Below are positions 58,430-64,000 of a stretch of DNA of 64,000 nt, in pieces (the first letter of the stretch is position 1; every line of letters begins with the position of its first letter). Position numbers and translations under genes: made by a program. Below the pieces are notes generated by a model that searched no databases, was not told the origin of the DNA, and saw only the letters and a list, made by a program, of their open reading frames with translations. The stretch is from Impatiens glandulifera (Eukaryota; Streptophyta; Magnoliopsida; Ericales; Balsaminaceae), in assembly GCF_907164915.1 (NCBI RefSeq), contig NC_061862.1, positions 92,335,995-92,399,994 of the forward strand, in the 5' to 3' direction.

Positions 58430-58890
58430 TGATATTTATGTGTCAAAAAGAAGTTGAATCGACAACTCACTTACTTTTGCATTGTCGATGGGTAACTAGT
58501 ATTTTTTGTAGAGTATTATTGGGATTCATTGGGTGATGCCCTAGTCTTTAGGTAGTTGTTGGGAAGTTTAGATTGATACGGTTGATATGGAGGCCTACAT
58601 ATTTGGGTTATCATCTCAGTTATTCTTTGGTGTACTATCTGATTTGAGAGAAAACGTTGAACTTTCAATGATCGTAGTCGTCTGATGCGTATCATTCATA
58701 ATATTATTATTACGATGATTTCTGAGATTCGTTTAGGAAAACTAGTAGAGTCTGTCGGGAGTTAATCGTTTTTCTCGAGTATTTACGAGTTCGATAACTT
58801 TTTAAGTATTTTTTTTCATGTCATGTTTTTTCTTGATCCTTAAACGTTTTTTTTTTTCATTTTTAATATACATAACCTTTTTCAAAAAAA
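58430..58890 (+). pseudogene. LINE zf-RVT and 3' end
   Basis: A Cys/His knuckle remnant (M-C-Q-K-E-V-E-S-T-T-H-L) followed by sequence shared with 240-720, including GCGTATCATTCATAATATTA and GAGTTCGATAACTT, then an A-rich end at about 58875-58890. About 58140-58430 is too decayed to read. Confidence 0.7.
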
Positions 58891-60447
58891 AAATAATTAT
58901 TATTAAGTCACCACACTTTTAAAATAAAATAATTAAAAATTACCATTAACCTACAGATGTGTTAATAGATTCTAAAAATATTAACTATTATCATTAATTA
59001 TTAAGCAAACTTAATATCAAATGGTTGAAGTAACAGTTAATTTGATATTTAGTCATAAAAAAAACTATATTCTTAGTACAATGGAAAGTTGTGTTTTGGA
59101 GAATAATATTTTTTAGTTTAGTGGTTCTTTTAATTCAAGATATTATTTATATAAATACAATATTACCTTATATATTGATTTGTTATTGCCCCTACGTACT
59201 AATAACATTATTCATATATACTCCATAATATTATTATCAGTTTATATCTATAAGACTATAATACAATGCAATATGCACAGAATATTAATTATATATTCGT
59301 TTAATCTATTTTAATAAATATGACAATTAAACGGATCAAATCAAACCAATCTCACATAAATATTAACTACAACCCAAGGGATTGAATCTACATCCATGTC
59401 TTTTCATCTTTATTGAACTTTTTTTTAATTAACCAATCCAGTCGTATTAATGATCCTTGAACAACACTTTTTACAACTTCATTTAACAAAAGTAACAAAT
59501 ATTTTGAATAAACATAAAGGGATTCTATCATTTTGGTTATATGAGTGTTTTTTTTTTTCAGATTTTGTTTATAAAAATCTTGTATAAATTATTTGAGTTT
59601 TTTATTTCTTAAATTACTATAATGATTTTGTATTTAAAATTGATTTTTTAAAGATAAAGTAATATATATTTTGTTTAGAATTAAAAAACGAGTGATTTTG
59701 GTATTAGAATGATAGTGATTTTGTAATAGAAAGAGAATATATATAAAATAAAATAAAAAAAATAAACTATGTAGAATCCCAAAATACGGCCTGTTTGGTT
59801 ATCAAAATGGTGGTTTTGGGCAGGTAGTATGAATATCCTTAACATAAATAAAGTAATATATTGGAGCTATTTTATATATCCAGGAAATATTTTATTTATT
59901 TAAAAATGGTTTAATGCTAAGTAGTCTTAGTGACTTTTGGGTTGAATATAACATACCATGCACTTTAATTATATATAAGTCATACTCAATCATAATAAAA
60001 TATTATTTAATTGAAACTTATAAATTATATAAAGTATTAAAATATTTTTATTTTTTTTTAATTAACATTACATATTAATACATTTTAAATTTTTTACTAA
60101 AATTTTTTATCATTTCAAAATAATCCATTAACATTTAAAAGAAAATTCCTTCTTCAGTTTTAATTATTTTAATAACCCAAACAAATAAAACATCATTTTA
60201 TTAATTTTCATATATTATATCACTTAATTCATTAATTAAAATATTAAATAATATATATTTTAAATTATTAGTTTTTATTTTATTTATATATATCAATATA
60301 TACTTTAATATTTTTATCCAAAAAAAATATTACATATTAAAAATAACTCTATAGCCACTGACCCTAAAATTAACTAACAAAATCCAAACAATAGTTATTC
60401 AAATTATATGTTAGAAAAAAATAGATATATATTCAAATGATATTGAT
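58891..60447. other. Intergenic region, no supported gene
   Basis: A/T-rich sequence with no long ORF, RNA gene or repeat terminus recognised. Confidence 0.5.
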
Positions 60448-60457
60448 TAGTTTAAGG

Positions 60458-61451
60458 GATAGTTTCTCAAAGTGACCTATTCTTTCATTCATTCCCAAAC
60501 TAACCTAGTTTATTATTTAAACTCAGTTTTTTTATTTATTTATTTTTTTACATTTAAAATTCATTATATATAAAACTAAATTATTTATATTTTGATATAT
60601 AATTTAAATTATTATTTTTATAAATTAAATTATTTATATTTTGATATATATTTTAAATTATTATTTTTATAAATTTAATTATTTATATTTTGATATATAA
60701 TTTAAATTTAATTATTTTTTTATAAATTTAATTATTTATATTTTAATATATATATATATATTTACATTTTAATTATTATTTATATATATAATAAATATTC
60801 CCTTTAACATTCTAATAAATAATTGATAAATACTAATAAATTTAAAAACTATAATAATATAATAATTATATATTCATAAAAATGTTTTAAATTTATCAAT
60901 TATTTATTAAATATAATAACATTTTTAATAAATATTTTAACCCTAGAAATATGGTAATTTTTTTATTATATTTAATAAATAATTGATAAATTTAAAAACG
61001 CGAATATTTAATTATTATATTGTTATGATTAAAATATTTTAAATTTATTAGTATCAAACAATTATTTATTAGAATGATTTAATATTTATTACACTATATA
61101 AATTATAATTGAAATATAAATATATATATGTATATATTTTTTAAAATACAAATAATCAAATTTATAAAAAATAATTATATTTAAATTATATATCAAAATA
61201 TAAATAATTTAATTTATAAAAATAATAATTTAAAATATATATCAAAATATAAATAATTTAGTTTATATAAATAATAATTTAAAATATATATCAAAATATA
61301 AATTTTATATATTAAATTTTAAATGTAAAATAAATAAATAAATAAATAAAATTGAGTTTAAATAGTAAACTATGTTAGTTTGGGAATGAATGAACAAACT
61401 AGGTTAGTTTGGAAAAATGAACGTGAAACAAGGTTATTTGGGAAACCGTTC
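60458..61451. mobile_element. Foldback element, probably Mutator-like, 994 bp
   Basis: The two halves are inverted repeats over most of their length. The left arm has CATTCATTCCCAAACTAACC, the right arm GGTTAGTTTGG and GTTAGTTTGGGAATGAATG, and long ATTTATATTTTGATATAT runs match their complements. The target duplication TAGTTTAAGG (10 bp) is at 60448-60457 and, on the right, at 61452-61459 plus GG at 62128-62129, because a second element inserted inside it. Long inverted arms with a 9-11 bp duplication suggest a MULE. No coding capacity. Confidence 0.75.
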
Positions 61452-61459
61452 TAGTTTAA

Positions 61460-62124
61460 GGGCATTTCCAAGGGAACGGCAAACGCAGACGCAATCCCAT
61501 TTTCTGCTCCAACGGTTCGGCAAACGCACCTGCAAAATAAGAATACACTCTCTCTCCAAACAAAAAAAACGCATATTTGCGTAGTTTCTATTCATTCCAG
61601 CAAATTCTTTATAAATTTATAAATAAGCCCTTCAAATATATGAATTGTTTAATTTAAATATTAAACTTGTTTATATAAATTATTTAAAACATTTAATTGA
61701 TTTTTTGATTTTTAATTTTTAATTTTAAGATAAAAATTATAATATTTTTTAAATGCATACATAAATCATTAAATTTTATTATAATTTATCTGCTTTTTAT
61801 TTGTACGGATCATTTTTTATTTCAATCTCATATGTATTTTTTTTTGTTCGTGTATCGAAATTTTTGAATTTTTAATAAATTTTTATAATTAATTTATATT
61901 TAAGTTTAAAATATTTGGATGATATTATAATATTGTGGTGTAATTTATAAGTTTGTAAAAGATATGGGTAATATTAAAAGTTATAAAAGTTGATGTAAGA
62001 AAGAATATTATAAGAATATTCTTTTGGTTTGAGAATGGGTTTTTCGATTGGAGTAGAATTACTGTTTGACGTGACATTTACACCAAAATGAGTTTGAAAA
62101 TGGGTTTTTCGGTTGGAGATAGTC
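61460..62124. mobile_element. PIF/Harbinger-like miniature element, 665 bp
   Basis: The left end is GGGCATTTCCAA and the right end, reversed, GACTATCTCCAA. TAA flanks both sides (61457-61459 and 62125-62127), the 3-bp duplication typical of PIF/Harbinger. Internal near-repeats GAATGGGTTTTTCGATTGGA and AAATGGGTTTTTCGGTTGGA lie close to the right end. No ORF. Confidence 0.7.
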
Positions 62125-62129
62125 TAAGG

Positions 62130-64000
62130 CGATACTGTGCAGACATGGAAGTAAGTAGAAAGATAAAAAGTCAAACAAATAAATTAAAAATCTATTAGAT
62201 TACAATTTACAAGAACAAACAAATTTGAAAAATATATTTGAACCTGTCTTTTTAAAATTTATCAGAAACGACATTAGATTTTTAGTTTTTTTTTTCTTCT
62301 AAGCCAATAAAAAGTAAAATCCATATATATACAAAATTAACAAGTTACTTAGTTAGGAAAACTCATGCTTATATAAGGTATAATTAGTAAAAAAAATCAT
62401 AAAAGAATATCATTCTCATTAACTTTAAAAATTAACACATTTTTTCTTTTAATTAAGAATACTCATATTTATATTTATGATAATCAATTTAACTTAAAGC
62501 GTTTAAAAAAAATTAAAATGATACAGTATACAATACTGAAATCTCATAAACATTGTAAATATTTGTCATCGGTAAGTTACTTGTATCATACTAAAATTTC
62601 GTTATATTGATAATTATATACATTGTTGGTATAATTTTCCTACAAAAATTTGGTATACCATATCGATACATTTGTATTGTTCAAACAAAGGATTTTCAAG
62701 AAAAAATACATATATTTTGAATAGAACTCAATTAAAACATACAACTTTTGATGGTAATGATTTCAGTCCTAAGGTTTTATTATTATTATTGTTATTATTT
62801 ATTTATTAAAATCTTTTAGATGAATTTATAATTTACTATAAAAAGTTGCAAAATAAAAAATAAAATACAATGAAAATATGTCTTTCTCCTTAATATTTTT
62901 GTTGAGATAATTTAATGTTGATATCACCATTTTTTTTAAATGATAATTTTTTTTTCCGAACTATTAAACCTTTTGAGTCAAAGAGGGGTGGTGTCTTGTC
63001 TTGTCACATGTCCTTATTCCTCATATTATAACAAATTATTTAATATTTATTTTAGTGCGGCTTTGTCTTAATTTTGTGTCGGTGAGAGCAGGCCTTGTTT
63101 GTATTTGTGTTATTTAATTAATTTTATTTTACACGCTTTATGAATATCTAAATTATTAGATACAAAATTTAAAATAATATTAATATTTTAAGGATAAAAA
63201 TATTTAGATTTTTGTTTTACTTCACTTTTAATTATAGAGCCTATAAAGTCATGTTGATTCCATGTGTAATTTTTTGCGTAATAAATTGTTAAAATTTTAC
63301 ATAAAAATTTATAATCAAATATATTTTATTTTATATTTTGTTTAATCTCTATTTTTTTTCTATAATTATAACAAATAAACTAAATATAAAGTAAATAATA
63401 TAATATGTGTATGAGAGTAAGCTAAAAACAAATAAGTTGAGAACAAATAAGGTGAGTATAAATGAATCAAACTTATCCAAAAACACATAAATTAACCCTT
63501 GTTTGATAAAGAATTATTTAAATTCACTTGTTTTTGAACATTTTTTTCCCTTATTTAAATTCTCTTGTAAATAATATTTCGTTTATTTAATCAAAATAAT
63601 CATCCTAATAATCAATTGTTTTCATCAAACAACTAATTTTATTTCCTTCAAATAAGCTTAACTTAAAGATAGTATAAAATTATTGGGTAGGTGAATAAAG
63701 ACTTGTTTTTATATGCCAAAATAAAGTGAAAACATATCTAAAAATAATGTCCACAAGTCTTGTTTATATTTGGTTGATAGTGATGAGGTTCTTTCAATTA
63801 ATATAATAAATTGATGCAAAAGAAATCAAATCAAACACGTTCAAATTATTTACAAACCAATCTATTGATGAATTATATCTTAGTAAAATATTTGAATATA
63901 TCCCCAAACATTTCCTACCCTCAGCATACATGATACTATATTCACACAAATAAAATTATTATTTGATTATTTATATTTTAATATATATTTAAATAATTAT
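62130..64000. other. Intergenic end of window
   Basis: No gene is supported. 62500-62690 has GGTATACCATATCGATAC-like words similar to the repeat at 48690-49336. The rest is A/T-rich without recognised structure. Confidence 0.5.

Larger units (their letters stand above)
49600..58890 (+). mobile_element. LINE (L1-type) remnant, interrupted by a CACTA element
   Basis: Coding remnants run on the plus strand in LINE order: a DUF4283-like region (about 49760-49970 continuing at 55981), an ORF1 tail to 56763, reverse transcriptase (57000-58100) and zf-RVT (58430-58560), ending in a T/A-rich tail before 58890. The AP-endonuclease segment expected before the RT is missing. 49971-55977 is the later CACTA insertion. 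Stops and shifts throughout make it dead. Confidence 0.8.

Overview
This window is nuclear DNA from a flowering plant, most likely a eudicot. It is strongly AT-rich, has canonical GT-AG introns, and carries plant-specific families: a class I formin, type 1 lipid transfer proteins, DUF4283-type LINEs, a CACTA element, Ty1/copia elements, hAT and Helitron-like repeats. I cannot name the species. Real host genes are few. They are a formin close to Arabidopsis FH2 on the minus strand (40248-43763, three exons), two intact tandem non-specific lipid transfer protein genes on the plus strand (19682-20151 and 23155-23623), one broken third copy (27613-28236), and a tRNA-Ala(AGC) gene (13618-13690, minus). 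Nearly everything else recognisable is transposon sequence of different ages, often nested.

Layout: 228-730 holds the 3' end of a LINE. 4492-8208 is a minus-strand copia element with two LTRs but no reverse transcriptase region. 10086-11828 is a Helitron-like repeat split by a small hAT element with perfect 8-bp target duplications. 11829-19300 is gene-poor apart from the tRNA, with an extremely AT-rich core at about 15.2-18.5 kb. 19300-28500 is the lipid-transfer-protein tandem array with several orphan promoter fragments and a LINE fragment. 30282-31427 is a probable hAT-like repeat carrying a Helitron-like insertion. 31747-36699 is a full-length but decayed copia element (5-bp target duplication, LTRs roughly 14% diverged by eye). 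36990-38746 is a minisatellite block. 40248-44124 is the formin gene with its promoter. 46633-47191 is a hAT-type miniature element.

The most striking locus is 49600-58890. A LINE that has lost its endonuclease segment is interrupted by a 6007-bp CACTA element (49971-55977) with perfect 16-bp terminal inverted repeats and a 3-bp CAT duplication. Removing the element and one CAT restores the LINE reading frame exactly. The CACTA element is filled with arrays of a short CCGAAGGTT-type inverted motif. It has two internal transcription-unit-like structures, each with an untranslated first exon followed by coding exons that end in a coiled coil and a proline run, but no catalytic transposase domain was seen. 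Finally, 60458-61451 is a nearly complete palindrome flanked by a 10-bp target duplication (Mutator-like foldback), and a PIF/Harbinger-like miniature element (61460-62124) has inserted inside that duplication.

No prokaryotic system, CRISPR array or organelle segment was seen. The host genes do not form a pathway: the lipid transfer proteins are predicted to be secreted, and the formin is predicted to be a membrane-anchored actin nucleator.
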